Assembly: GCA_017521605.1 (NCBI GenBank) | Contig: JAFXCD010000045.1 | Coordinates: 1-64,000 of the forward strand | Length of the DNA stretch: 64,000 nucleotides | DNA from: Lachnospiraceae bacterium | Lineage (GTDB): Bacteria > Bacillota > Clostridia > Lachnospirales > Lachnospiraceae | Direction of reading: 5' to 3' | Shown: positions 34,933 to 43,810 of the stretch, piece by piece | Numbering within the stretch: the first letter of the stretch is position 1 | Layout of the letters: each line of letters begins with the position of its first letter | Position numbers and translations under genes: made by a program | Notes under the pieces: model-generated | Seen by the model: only the letters and a program-made list of their open reading frames with translations | The model's database searches: none | Told to the model about the DNA's origin: nothing

Positions 34933-37146
34933 ATGAAATTAATGAGGAAACTGATGAAAAGAAATAACAAAGGTATGTCTCTAGTAGAGCTTATTTGTGC
35001 AATTGCAATTCTGGGTCTTACTACCACAGCTTTGGGTGGAGCCATGGTTATCAGTGCACAGCATTATAAGAGAGATTCCGCTGAGTTTGAGGTACAGCAG
35101 GAAGCACAGACAGCCACCAATCTTATTGGTAATCTGGTAGTAGATGCTGCAGAAGCAAAATGGGAAGGAAATAAGCTTAAGATTGTAGCTGACGAAAAAA
35201 TTCATCTGGTTTATCAGGATGGAAGCAAACTCAAGTATACTAGTACTGAAGGTGGTGTGACCACAGAAGGTGTTTTGGCAGAAGGTGTTGCACCCAATGG
35301 CTTTACTGCAGATACTTCTAAGTTCGAAAGTAATAAGAATGTAAATGTTTCCCTTGTGTTAGAAAATGATGGAAAAGAATTTACTTCCAATTACAATGCG
35401 ACATCCAGAAATGGTGAATTATCAACTACTGAATATGCAGAAAGAGTATGTGTAATCAGTATGGAAGATGAAGTTGTAATTGAACCCAATCAGGAATTCA
35501 AGATGAAAGTAAATGTATTGGGTATGGATATTAGTGAAGTGGGCGGATTGAAGGTTAATAGAGCAGGTGTACCCAGTATATGGGATACAGACGATGTTAT
35601 TAAGTATGATTCTGCCAACAAAGAGATTGTAATAAAGGCACCTTATGATGCAGGAAAAAATGGTGTTGATACAAGCTTTACTTTTGAAGTGGAGACTATT
35701 GGTACAAAAACTGGCAGTACAGATAAATGGGCTACAAAAACAGTTCAGGTAAGGGTACGTCGTGTTAATGATATTGAACTTAATTTAGTTAGTGGTTCTG
35801 GATTTACTGCCGGTTCCGTATATGAATTTAAGACTAATTTAAGCGGTACTAATATGAGTAAGGGCTTTGGAAAAAGCTATGATTTAGCACCTTATGATTA
35901 TATTGATCCCAATCAGGTACAGTTTATAGCAAGAACCTCTGCCGGCGTTTCACTTCCTATTATTCCGGTAGGTAATGATGGATGTAAAATAACACTTAAT
36001 ACAAATATAGGATTCAATGAGTCATTTACAGTGTTTGCTGTTGCAAAACATCCTGAAGGAACTAATAAAGCAACTGTACAAAATGGTGGAACAAATGTTG
36101 CATATGGTGTTGTTATAGATTCAAAAACTTATACAAATACAATGCCTTATGTTCCTCCGGTAACATTCCCGGAAGGTATTCAGAGAGGTATGGACTTTGT
36201 ATGGAACAGTACACTTGATAGTACAATAGACAAGAGCGCATTAGAAGCAAAATATGGTACTGTATCACCTCACTGGTATATTAGATATATTGATGAAGAT
36301 GGTAATGCAACACAGTATTATCCTACAATTGATAATGGTGCTGCTAAGAAATTCCATGGAAATAATGAAACATTGGTTATGCTTCCGAATAAGGCATATA
36401 CAATTGAATTGATTTATGTATTCTTAGATGGTAGCAATAAGATTGTATGGCCTCAGGATTCTAATTTATTAAATGCCGGTCTTGGATTTGCAGAAGCAGG
36501 AGTTGGTAAAGGATGGGCAGATGAAGATGCAACTGTAACACAGTTTGCTCAATATGGCGGAAGTCATACAGTACCTGCAGCAGAACTCTATTATATAAAC
36601 AAAGCATCTGATTCGGATGATAATTACACCGGCGTTGGTGCAGATGTACAAGTTAATACAGTAAATATGACATTATCTTTCTCAGGTGCAGGTGGTAATC
36701 CTAAACAGATTAAGGCGAATTTTGATATTAGACATTTGTTGAAGGGTGGTAGTTCAGCAGATGGAGTATCTCAAGAGGATAAGAAATTCACTTATGAATA
36801 TAAGATCTGGAAGAAAGGTTCTGATAATAAGTGGGCAGCTTTAGATGCTGAAACCAGTGCTTTATTAAGATTTGAAAAGGATAATAGTGGTAATGGTGGT
36901 TATTTCTCAATCTGGGATATCAACGATAGAGTACAAGGCGACGCAACGAAGAAAGAGAAGTTAAAAGGTGAGTATCGAGTAGGTGTTGATTTGAAAATGT
37001 ATTGGTATAAGTATGCTGATACTGCTTCAGTATTTAATAATACATTTGATTATGAACAAGATACATGGAATTTATACGATACCAGTAAAGATAATACAGC
37101 TGATGAAATTAGAGACGGATTCTTCTATTTCAATATTGTAGATTAA
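34933..37146 (+). CDS. Large minor pilin, likely tip adhesin
   Basis: A 737-residue prepilin-like protein. The ATG at 34933 follows AAAGGAGG. The leader ends at NKG before MSLVELICAIAILGLTTTAL, with Glu at +5. After the usual pilin helix the chain runs on for about 650 residues with strand-rich segments, resembling fused Ig-like or lectin-like modules. PulJ/PilW-type minor pilins are usually about 200 residues, so the extra length suggests an exposed adhesive domain. The binding target is unknown. A strong terminator (37152-37181) closes the pilus operon. Confidence 0.75.
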   Translation: MKLMRKLMKRNNKGMSLVELICAIAILGLTTTALGGAMVISAQHYKRDSAEFEVQQEAQTATNLIGNLVVDAAEAKWEGNKLKIVADEKIHLVYQDGSKLKYTSTEGGVTTEGVLAEGVAPNGFTADTSKFESNKNVNVSLVLENDGKEFTSNYNATSRNGELSTTEYAERVCVISMEDEVVIEPNQEFKMKVNVLGMDISEVGGLKVNRAGVPSIWDTDDVIKYDSANKEIVIKAPYDAGKNGVDTSFTFEVETIGTKTGSTDKWATKTVQVRVRRVNDIELNLVSGSGFTAGSVYEFKTNLSGTNMSKGFGKSYDLAPYDYIDPNQVQFIARTSAGVSLPIIPVGNDGCKITLNTNIGFNESFTVFAVAKHPEGTNKATVQNGGTNVAYGVVIDSKTYTNTMPYVPPVTFPEGIQRGMDFVWNSTLDSTIDKSALEAKYGTVSPHWYIRYIDEDGNATQYYPTIDNGAAKKFHGNNETLVMLPNKAYTIELIYVFLDGSNKIVWPQDSNLLNAGLGFAEAGVGKGWADEDATVTQFAQYGGSHTVPAAELYYINKASDSDDNYTGVGADVQVNTVNMTLSFSGAGGNPKQIKANFDIRHLLKGGSSADGVSQEDKKFTYEYKIWKKGSDNKWAALDAETSALLRFEKDNSGNGGYFSIWDINDRVQGDATKKEKLKGEYRVGVDLKMYWYKYADTASVFNNTFDYEQDTWNLYDTSKDNTADEIRDGFFYFNIVD

Positions 37147-37151
37147 TAATA

Positions 37152-37181
37152 AACAGCCGGTAGGTTCTACCGGCTGTTTTT
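37152..37181 (+). terminator. Terminator of type IV pilus operon
   Basis: ACAGCCGGTAG (37153-37163) pairs with CTACCGGCTGT (37167-37177), a three-base loop, followed by T. Confidence 0.9.
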
Positions 37182-37209
37182 AAAAGATAAACATTATAAG
37201 AGGGTATAT

Positions 37210-38733
37210 ATGTTCAAGAAATTACAAGAATGTAAAAATTTAAAAGAAATATTTGCCATGATAGGTACCAGACCATTTGAGATTGCTGCGTTTATACTGG
37301 TACTGTTGTGGTGTTTGTTACCGGTATATTGGACAATAGAAAGAATATATTGGAGTTTGGTAGCATTAAATGAATATGAACATCAACAGGCTATAATCTT
37401 AGGGCATCAATATTCAATGCGTGTACTGGGAATGTGTTCTGTATATGTGGCAGTTTTTTTTGTGCTGTCCCGTTTATTTGTACATGGTAAGAATGCATGG
37501 AAGAAAATGAATGCAGAGTCATGGCATTTTCTGCTTTTATTAATGCTGGCATGGGGTGGTATTTCCACACTTTTGGCTAAGGATATACAACTGGCATGGA
37601 AAGGTGATATATATCTGTCAGAAGGATATCGAGCTTATCTGTTTTACGCAGGGGTTTATGTATGTACCTTTATCCTTACAAAAACTAAGTTTAAAGGGAT
37701 AATTCTAAATATTTTTAATATAATTGCAACTATGGTGTCAGCAGTTATCATTGTAGTAGATTATGCCGATGTGGGTTTTTGGGAAAAAGTATTTCCCAGT
37801 CAGCTATCAGGTGTGTTTTTCCATTTTAATCATGCCGGCTATTACATTAATATGGGCATTGTTTGTTCCATTGGATTGTATATGCATGCAAAAGGTAAGC
37901 TGCGTATATGGTATATGCTTACCATGATATTGCAGGTATTTGGTATTCTTGTAAACAGTACTTTAGGAGCATTTATAGGTACCTGTGGAGCTTTGGTGAT
38001 GGTCTTGGTTTTTTGTGTGCGAAAATATTCCAAATGGTCCTTACATATGCTTACTCCCGTGATAATAGTAATTGCTCTGGTAATTGCCAGTTATTTTGGT
38101 TATATCCCCAACAGTAAGGGTGAGGATATGAGAGTGAATTTTGAACTTTTGTTCAATGATTCACAAGCAGTGACAGACAGTGGAGACGGTGGAGGTGTAG
38201 AGTCCATTGGACATGGCCGTGGCAATTATTGGATTCAGAGTCTGAAAATGATTCCCGAAAGACCTATATTTGGATATGGACCGGAGCATTTGAATGAATT
38301 TTATGCAGCATATATGGCTATTAACCGACCTGATAATGAATTTATTCAACATACGGTGTATATGGGGATTCCGGCTATTTTACTTTATCTTGCTGCATTA
38401 ATCCTTCTATTTATCCATCAATGGAAACAGATGAAACAGCTGGATAAGTGTATACTGGTAGCGGCAGGCTGTATGATTGCCTATCTCATATCGGCACAGT
38501 TTGGTGTAAGTGCATTTTATACCACACCTTATCTGTATATGTTCTGGGGAATGGCCGCTGGGCGTAGTCCTAAGGAGCAGGAGGAGATTGATACCGGTCT
38601 TGCAGAACTGAAAACAGAAGTGAACGCTACTTTGGAACAACGCCTTTTAGAGCCTAAGAAGAATAAGAAGCGTAAGAAAAAGGTAGAAGACGTGGTTGAG
38701 AATACCAATGTAGAAGTAAAAGAAGAAGCATAA
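37210..38733 (+). CDS. O-antigen ligase / polymerase-like membrane protein
   Basis: A 507-residue protein with about 11-12 membrane helices. The large extracytoplasmic loop contains GHGRGNYWIQSLKMIPERPI and GYGPEHLNEFY, followed by NEFIQHTVYMGIPAILLYL; this pattern marks the O-antigen ligase (Wzy_C/RfaL) superfamily. Members polymerise or transfer glycans, and some are pilin oligosaccharyltransferases. The tail is highly basic/acidic (KKNKKRKKK). It lies just beyond the pilus operon terminator with RBS GAGGG, so pilin or surface glycosylation is a reasonable guess, not proven. Confidence 0.7.
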   Translation: MFKKLQECKNLKEIFAMIGTRPFEIAAFILVLLWCLLPVYWTIERIYWSLVALNEYEHQQAIILGHQYSMRVLGMCSVYVAVFFVLSRLFVHGKNAWKKMNAESWHFLLLLMLAWGGISTLLAKDIQLAWKGDIYLSEGYRAYLFYAGVYVCTFILTKTKFKGIILNIFNIIATMVSAVIIVVDYADVGFWEKVFPSQLSGVFFHFNHAGYYINMGIVCSIGLYMHAKGKLRIWYMLTMILQVFGILVNSTLGAFIGTCGALVMVLVFCVRKYSKWSLHMLTPVIIVIALVIASYFGYIPNSKGEDMRVNFELLFNDSQAVTDSGDGGGVESIGHGRGNYWIQSLKMIPERPIFGYGPEHLNEFYAAYMAINRPDNEFIQHTVYMGIPAILLYLAALILLFIHQWKQMKQLDKCILVAAGCMIAYLISAQFGVSAFYTTPYLYMFWGMAAGRSPKEQEEIDTGLAELKTEVNATLEQRLLEPKKNKKRKKKVEDVVENTNVEVKEEA

Positions 38734-38775
38734 AAAAAAGGAACCATCTCTTCAGTTGGAGATGGTTCCTTTTTA
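38732..38775. terminator. Bidirectional terminator
   Basis: GGAACCATCTC (38740-38750) pairs with GAGATGGTTCC (38759-38769), flanked by an A tract and five T. It serves the convergent O-antigen-ligase-like and Rpn genes. Confidence 0.9.
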
Positions 38776-38800
38776 CCACTTATCGGCGATTATCCCATTA

Positions 38801-39802
38801 TTATGGTTTGGATAAGGAGGCAAGCTGTGTTTTGAGTAATGCGATTTCGTCTCGTAGCTGTGTGTTTTCTTCTGTCAGCTCGCAATTCTTGTCTGTCAGC
38901 TCGCAATTCTTGTCTGTCAGCTCGCAATTCTTGTCTGTCAGCTCGCAATTCTTGTCTGTCAGCTCGTAATTCTTGTTTGCCAGCTCGTAATTCTTGTTTG
39001 CCAGCTCAGTATTTTTATGTGTCAGTTCGGTATTCTCGTTAGAAAGACGTGCGGCCTCTAGTTCCAATTTTTTTCTTTGATTTTCTTCCATTTTAATTAA
39101 TTTTTGTTCAAATTCCCAGTCTTGACATTGCTTACAAATCTTGGGGTCCATATTACAATTAAATAGTGTTTTGGTTACTTCTTCCATATACTCATTATCC
39201 CTGGTAAGCATACGTAATTCCTCCCATGTATTGGCTTTGAATATTTTGGCCCATCTGTCGATTTGATAGGCTTTGTCTTCATCAGTTGCTAAGTTTACTT
39301 GGGTTAAGTCTACCACACTTAAAACTAATTTGTCACTAAAAACGCGATGATTCATGGTATCTAACAGTTTAAAGGTAGAGTAGAATTGTGGATTGGCTGG
39401 CGAGTCAGTATAGTTGACAAAACCGATATGTGTGGCAGGTTTTACATTGCAATAATCATCGCCTATTTCCAAATTACTAAATACACGACATAGATAAAGT
39501 AGAGAACGATCGCTCCAGTTATGCTTGTTTAAGAGCTGCATTTCAAGGTTAATGTATGAACATTTGTTAAGTTTGACAAGTATGTCGAGTATATACTTTT
39601 TATCTTTGAAGGATTCACCTAATAGTATTGGATTTTCGATGGAGATATCTTCAATTTCATCCGGTTGGATGTGGAGCAAAGAACCTAATAAACCGCGAAG
39701 AATCTTAGGATTTGATTGTAAGGTTGACCGAAACATATAATCATTGGTCATACTATACCGAATTTTGCCGGTAATTGTTAAATGGTTTTCGTTTTGTTGC
39801 AT
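38801..39802 (-). CDS. Rpn-family PD-(D/E)XK nuclease / putative transposase
   Basis: A minus-strand gene. The ATG at 39802 follows AGGAGG; a longer frame to 39871 lacks an RBS. The 333-residue protein has an N-terminal PD-(D/E)XK nuclease fold: MTNDYMFRSTLQ, then ILVKLNKCSYINLEMQL with the E-x-Q pair, typical of the Rpn/YhgA-like family once called transposases. The C-terminal 80 residues are a coiled coil built from a seven-residue repeat (ELTDKNC, varied as ELANKNY), encoded by a 21-bp tandem repeat. Rpn proteins promote recombination in E. coli; no transposon ends are visible here. Confidence 0.82.
   Translation of the reverse strand: MQQNENHLTITGKIRYSMTNDYMFRSTLQSNPKILRGLLGSLLHIQPDEIEDISIENPILLGESFKDKKYILDILVKLNKCSYINLEMQLLNKHNWSDRSLLYLCRVFSNLEIGDDYCNVKPATHIGFVNYTDSPANPQFYSTFKLLDTMNHRVFSDKLVLSVVDLTQVNLATDEDKAYQIDRWAKIFKANTWEELRMLTRDNEYMEEVTKTLFNCNMDPKICKQCQDWEFEQKLIKMEENQRKKLELEAARLSNENTELTHKNTELANKNYELANKNYELTDKNCELTDKNCELTDKNCELTDKNCELTEENTQLRDEIALLKTQLASLSKP
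38871..39038. repeat. 21-bp tandem repeat, 8 units
   Basis: Eight 21-bp units run in phase from 38871 to 39038. The first four (38871-38954) are identical (start TCTGTCAGCTCGCAAT); the others drift. Each unit encodes one coiled-coil heptad in the Rpn gene, so copy changes keep the frame. Confidence 0.9.
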
Positions 39803-39941
39803 AGAAATTCCTCCTGTGGTATGAAAATAAAAATTTAATGGTATATCCGGCGATTTGGCCTCGATAGACACAAGAATCTTCCGTCAGAGTGGCGGAAAAT
39901 TTATGAAAATATACACCTGAGTGGTGTTTGAATATGAATTC

Positions 39942-39970
39942 ACTTTAACATGTTTTATAGAATAAGTCAA
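39942..39970 (-). promoter_or_regulatory. Promoter of Rpn gene
   Basis: On the minus strand: TTGACT (39970-39965), a 17-base spacer and TAAAGT (39947-39942). Between it and the start codon two small hairpins (TTCCG/CGGAA and ACACC/GGTGT) lie in the leader. Confidence 0.55.
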
Positions 39971-40035
39971 ACTATATTATTATACTTAAGAAAACATTTT
40001 CATCATTAAATCTCTATAAAATTTCAAAATTCCCC

Positions 40036-40064
40036 TTGCCATTCTATTGATTTTGTTGTATAGT
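40036..40064 (+). promoter_or_regulatory. Promoter of topA
   Basis: TTGCCA (40036-40041), 17 bases and TATAGT (40059-40064) fit a sigma-A promoter, 87 bases before the topA ATG. Confidence 0.65.
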
Positions 40065-40098
40065 TTGAAACGTTGGTATTTTTATGTAAAGATGTAGA

Positions 40099-40135
40099 GT
40101 GTTACTTAAACGTTTAAGTCTAACAAAAGTAACAC
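40099..40135 (+). promoter_or_regulatory. Palindrome and overlapping hairpin in topA leader
   Basis: ACTTAAACGTTTAAGT (40104-40119) is a perfect 16-base palindrome. GTGTTACTT (40099-40107) can also pair with AAGTAACAC (40127-40135), a nine-base stem that would exclude the palindrome hairpin and end just before the AAGGGG ribosome site. It may be an operator or a two-state leader. Confidence 0.5.
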
Positions 40136-40151
40136 AATAAGGGGAAAACTT

Positions 40152-42221
40152 ATGGCGAAATATTTAGTAATTGTAGAGTCACCGGCCAAGGTGAAGACCA
40201 TAAAGAAGTTTTTGGGAGCAAATTATGAGGTTATGGCCAGTAACGGTCATGTACGTGATTTGCCCAAGAGTACCATGGGCATTGATGTAGAGCATGATTA
40301 TGAGCCCAAATATATAACCATCCGAGGTAAAGGTGATATTTTGGCGGCGCTTCGTAAGGAAGTTAAGAAGGCGGAGAAAATATATCTGGCAACTGACCCG
40401 GACCGTGAAGGAGAGGCTATTTCCTGGCATTTGATACATGCTTTGAAGCTACAGGATAAGAAGGTGTATCGTATTACCTTTAATGAAATTACCAAGAATG
40501 CCGTTAAGGAATCTTTAAAAAATGCCCGTGATATTCATATGGATCTGGTAGATGCACAGCAGGCAAGACGTGCTTTGGACCGTATGGTGGGATATCAGAT
40601 TTCCCCCTTGCTTTGGGCTAAGGTGAAAAGAGGCTTGAGCGCAGGGCGTGTACAGTCTGTAGCACTTCGTATTATTGCGGACAGAGAAGATGAAATCAAT
40701 GCTTTTATTCCTGAAGAATATTGGACTTTGGATGTAGAACTAAAGGTGGATGGTGAGAAAAAGCCTATTCTTGCCAAGTATTATGGTGACAAAAGCGGCA
40801 AAATAGCTATAAATAATAAAGAAGAAATGCAGGCCCTTCTTAAGAAAATAGAGAATGCAGAATACAAAGTGAAGGAGATTAAGAGGGGTGAGCGTGTGAA
40901 AAAGGCACCCTTACCCTTTACGACATCTACATTGCAACAGGAAGCCAGCAAGGTGCTTAACTTTTCCACACAGAAAACCATGCGTCTTGCACAGCAGCTG
41001 TATGAAGGTGTGGATATAAAGGGAGAGGGTACAGTCGGTTTGATAACCTATCTTCGTACGGATTCTACCCGAGTATCTGATGAGGCAGCGCAGAGAGCAG
41101 CAGATTATATTACCAAAACATATGGTGAACAATATGCTGTGGAAGTAGTCAATACGAAAAAGACAGAACAGAAGATTCAGGATGCCCATGAAGCCATTCG
41201 TCCTACAGATATAGGTCGAACCCCTATAGAGATAAAGGAACAGTTACCCAGAGATTTGTTCCGCCTGTATCAGCTCATATGGAAGCGATTTACGGCCAGT
41301 AGGATGGCGGCGGCACAATATGCCACTACCTCTGTTAAAATCGAAGCAAAGGGGCAAATATTCACATTGGCGGCTTCTAAAATGACCTTTGATGGTTTTA
41401 TGAGTGTATATATACAAGAAGATGATAAAGAAGAAAACAATGCCTTGACCAATGAACTGAGTAAGGACAGTAAGCTTACTTTTGTATCAGCCATGGATAA
41501 ACAGCATTTTACCCAGCCACCGGCTCATTATACGGAGGCCAGTCTGGTACGCGCTTTGGAGGAATTGGGGATTGGTCGTCCCAGTACTTATGCACCTACC
41601 ATTACCACGATTCTGGCAAGAAGATATATTGTTAAAGAGAATAAGAACTTATATGTGACGGAAATTGGTGAAGTAGTTAACAATATGATGAAGGAAGCAT
41701 TTCCTACCATTGTAGATGTGAATTTTACAGCCAATATGGAAGCATTGTTGGATGCTGTGGAAGCAGGGGATATCAAGTGGAAGACCGTTATTTCCAATTT
41801 TTATCCTGATTTGGAGGAAGCAGTAAAGGTTGCAGAGAAGGAACTGGAGCAGGTTAGTATTGCGGATGAGGTTTCAGAGGAAATTTGTGAAAATTGCGGA
41901 CGCAATATGGTAATCAAATACGGCCCACATGGCAAATTCCTTGCATGTCCCGGTTTTCCGGACTGTCGCAGTACAAAGCCTTATTTTGAAAAAATTGGGG
42001 TACCATGTCCCAAGTGTGGCAGTGATGTAATTGCCAGAAAGTCTAAAAAAGGAAGAAGATATTTTGGATGTATGAATAATCCGGATTGTGATTTTATGGT
42101 ATGGCAGAAGCCTTCTGCAGAAAAGTGTCCTAAATGTAGCAACGCTTTGTTGGAAAAAGGAAACAGACTGGTATGTGCGGATGAACAGTGCGGCTATTCG
42201 AAAATGATAGAAAAACAATAA
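40152..42221 (+). CDS. topA: DNA topoisomerase I
   Basis: A 689-residue type IA topoisomerase that relaxes negative supercoils. The Toprim domain begins LVIVESPAKVKTIKKFLG, with Glu9 and DPDREGE as metal ligands. The catalytic Tyr is near residue 300 in TYLRTDSTR. Three C-terminal zinc fingers are visible: CENCG to CPGFPDC, CPKCG to CMNNPDC, and CPKCS to CADEQC. The start follows AAGGGG. It lies directly upstream of codY and the fla/che operon, a gene order partly shared with Bacillus subtilis (topA ... codY flgB). Confidence 0.97.
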   Translation: MAKYLVIVESPAKVKTIKKFLGANYEVMASNGHVRDLPKSTMGIDVEHDYEPKYITIRGKGDILAALRKEVKKAEKIYLATDPDREGEAISWHLIHALKLQDKKVYRITFNEITKNAVKESLKNARDIHMDLVDAQQARRALDRMVGYQISPLLWAKVKRGLSAGRVQSVALRIIADREDEINAFIPEEYWTLDVELKVDGEKKPILAKYYGDKSGKIAINNKEEMQALLKKIENAEYKVKEIKRGERVKKAPLPFTTSTLQQEASKVLNFSTQKTMRLAQQLYEGVDIKGEGTVGLITYLRTDSTRVSDEAAQRAADYITKTYGEQYAVEVVNTKKTEQKIQDAHEAIRPTDIGRTPIEIKEQLPRDLFRLYQLIWKRFTASRMAAAQYATTSVKIEAKGQIFTLAASKMTFDGFMSVYIQEDDKEENNALTNELSKDSKLTFVSAMDKQHFTQPPAHYTEASLVRALEELGIGRPSTYAPTITTILARRYIVKENKNLYVTEIGEVVNNMMKEAFPTIVDVNFTANMEALLDAVEAGDIKWKTVISNFYPDLEEAVKVAEKELEQVSIADEVSEEICENCGRNMVIKYGPHGKFLACPGFPDCRSTKPYFEKIGVPCPKCGSDVIARKSKKGRRYFGCMNNPDCDFMVWQKPSAEKCPKCSNALLEKGNRLVCADEQCGYSKMIEKQ

Positions 42222-42231
42222 GTTGTATGAA

Positions 42232-42318
42232 TAAAGTCAGAAAATTTGCGCAAATATGAAAAATATCGCAAAAATTTAGTATTTGTGCATTGATATCTGG
42301 CTTTATTTGTGTTAAACT
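42232..42318 (+). promoter_or_regulatory. codY promoter with possible CodY box
   Basis: TTGATA (42290-42295), 17 bases and TAAACT (42313-42318) form the codY promoter. Upstream at 42232-42246, TAAAGTCAGAAAATT matches the CodY box (AATTTTCWGAAAATT) at 11 of 15 positions, and ATTTGCGCAAAT (42244-42255) is a perfect palindrome. Autoregulation is possible; the box match is modest. Confidence 0.45.
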
Positions 42319-42365
42319 AATACAAAAGATAAGTTTATTAAGTTACGGATGGAGGGTTTTGTGAA

Positions 42366-43148
42366 ATGAGCAGCGTACAATTATTAGATAAAACACGAAA
42401 AATTGGCAAACTATTACACAATAACAATTCCAGTAAAGTTGTGTTCAATGACATCTGTAAGGTAATGCGTGAAATTTTATGTTCCAATATACTGGTAATT
42501 AGTAAAAAGGGTAAGGTTCTTGGTGTAGGTAAATTCGAAGGTGTTGATCAGATCAGTGAATTGATTACTGAAAATGTAGGCGGTTTTATAGACAATATGT
42601 TAAATGAGAGATTATTGTCTGTTTTATCTACCAAAGAAAATGTGAATCTTGCTACTTTAGGTTTTGAAAAGACAGATGTAAGTAAAATACAGGCTATTAT
42701 CAATCCTATTGAAATCGCCGGTGAGAGATTAGGAACTCTCTTTATTTATAAATGCAATCAGCAATATGACATTGATGATATTATTCTTTGCGAATATGGT
42801 TCTACAGTGGTAGGATTAGAAATGCTTCGTGCAGTAAATGAGGAGAGTGCAGAGGAAAGCAGAAAGGTTGCAGTTGTGAAATCTGCTATTAGCACCCTTT
42901 CCTTCTCGGAAATGGAGGCAATTACTCATATTTTTGATGAACTGAATGGTATGGAGGGTATTCTGGTAGCCAGCAAAATTGCAGACAGAGTGGGAATTAC
43001 CCGTTCCGTAATTGTGAATGCATTACGTAAATTTGAAAGTGCGGGTGTTATTGAATCACGTTCTTCTGGTATGAAGGGAACCTACATCAAGGTACTGAAT
43101 GATGTAGTGTTTGATGAGATTGAAGAACTGAAAAATCAGAGTAGGTAA
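42366..43148 (+). CDS. codY: Global transcriptional repressor CodY
   Basis: A 260-residue CodY. It senses branched-chain amino acids and GTP and represses genes for starvation, motility and competence. The N-terminal GAF domain (about 1-155) starts LLDKTRKIGKLLHNN. The C-terminal winged helix contains the invariant ASKIADRVGITRSVIVNALR near 205-224. The start follows GGAGGG. As in B. subtilis it sits just before flgB, but here it has its own promoter and a terminator (43194-43228). Confidence 0.97.
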   Translation: MSSVQLLDKTRKIGKLLHNNNSSKVVFNDICKVMREILCSNILVISKKGKVLGVGKFEGVDQISELITENVGGFIDNMLNERLLSVLSTKENVNLATLGFEKTDVSKIQAIINPIEIAGERLGTLFIYKCNQQYDIDDIILCEYGSTVVGLEMLRAVNEESAEESRKVAVVKSAISTLSFSEMEAITHIFDELNGMEGILVASKIADRVGITRSVIVNALRKFESAGVIESRSSGMKGTYIKVLNDVVFDEIEELKNQSR

Positions 43149-43193
43149 GATTACAATTAAAAAGCAAAAGGAGTTTGCTTGTAAATAGCGTAT

Positions 43194-43228
43194 AAAGGGA
43201 TTTGTTGCAAGGTCAATAAATCCCTTTT
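43194..43228 (+). terminator. Terminator after codY
   Basis: AAAGGGATTT (43194-43203) pairs with AAATCCCTTT (43218-43227), separating codY from flgB. Confidence 0.75.
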
Positions 43229-43289
43229 GTGCATTTGGGGAGAAATTAGTCCTAAAGTATCAGCTAAATTATTTGAAAAAAAACACAAA

Positions 43290-43322
43290 AATTATTGTCT
43301 TTTTCGACAAATAATTTATAAT
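43290..43322 (+). promoter_or_regulatory. Promoter of fla/che operon with inverted repeat
   Basis: TTGTCT (43295-43300), 16 bases and TATAAT (43317-43322) form a sigma-A-type promoter for flgB. TTATTGTC and GACAAATAA form an imperfect inverted repeat overlapping the -35, a possible operator. Confidence 0.6.
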
Positions 43323-43386
43323 AGAATAGAGTGGTTTTATTCTGCTCTATTGTGACTGAAAACATTTTCCGAACAGGAGGAATTTT

Positions 43387-43776
43387 ATGTTAAATACGAA
43401 TGTGTATGATTATATTAATGTATTGGATAAAGCGGCTGACGCATCCTGGATGCGTAATGAAGCTATTGCCAATAATATAGCAAATGCAACTACTCCGGGA
43501 TATAAACGTCAGGATGTGGCATTTGAAGCAGAATTAAAGAAAGCACTGGGACAGGATGATTGCAGGTCTATGGATGAAAGAGTTTCCGGATTGAAAACTG
43601 CAAATTTAAATCCTGTTACTTATATTGATAATGCAGGCTTTTCCTATCGATTGGATGGTAATAGCGTGGATATTGAGAATGAAAATGTGATGATGGCAGA
43701 GAATCAGTTGAAATATCAGGGACTTATGAATAGCATAACCGCAGAATTTAAGAATTTGCAGTCAGTTATGAAGTAG
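43387..43776 (+). CDS. flgB: Flagellar rod protein FlgB
   Basis: A 129-residue proximal rod protein. NEAIANNIANATTPGYKRQDV is the rod/hook family signature, and the C-terminal helix ends in the usual motif. First gene of the fla/che operon, with AGGAGG before its ATG. Exported by the flagellar type III system. Confidence 0.95.
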   Translation: MLNTNVYDYINVLDKAADASWMRNEAIANNIANATTPGYKRQDVAFEAELKKALGQDDCRSMDERVSGLKTANLNPVTYIDNAGFSYRLDGNSVDIENENVMMAENQLKYQGLMNSITAEFKNLQSVMK

Positions 43777-43810
43777 TACAGGTATTGTTTATTAAGAAAG
43801 GAAGACGCAT

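Noticed and set aside
38780..38787. GCCGATAA on the minus strand, a perfect FliA -10
   Set aside because: The bases 11 upstream do not resemble a sigma-28 -35, and the site lies at the end of the Rpn gene pointing into a terminator.
38871..39038. CRISPR array
   Set aside because: The 21-bp units have no spacers between them and encode heptads in frame.
38801..39802. Active transposon
   Set aside because: The Rpn family was once called transposase, but no inverted ends or target duplications are visible around the gene.
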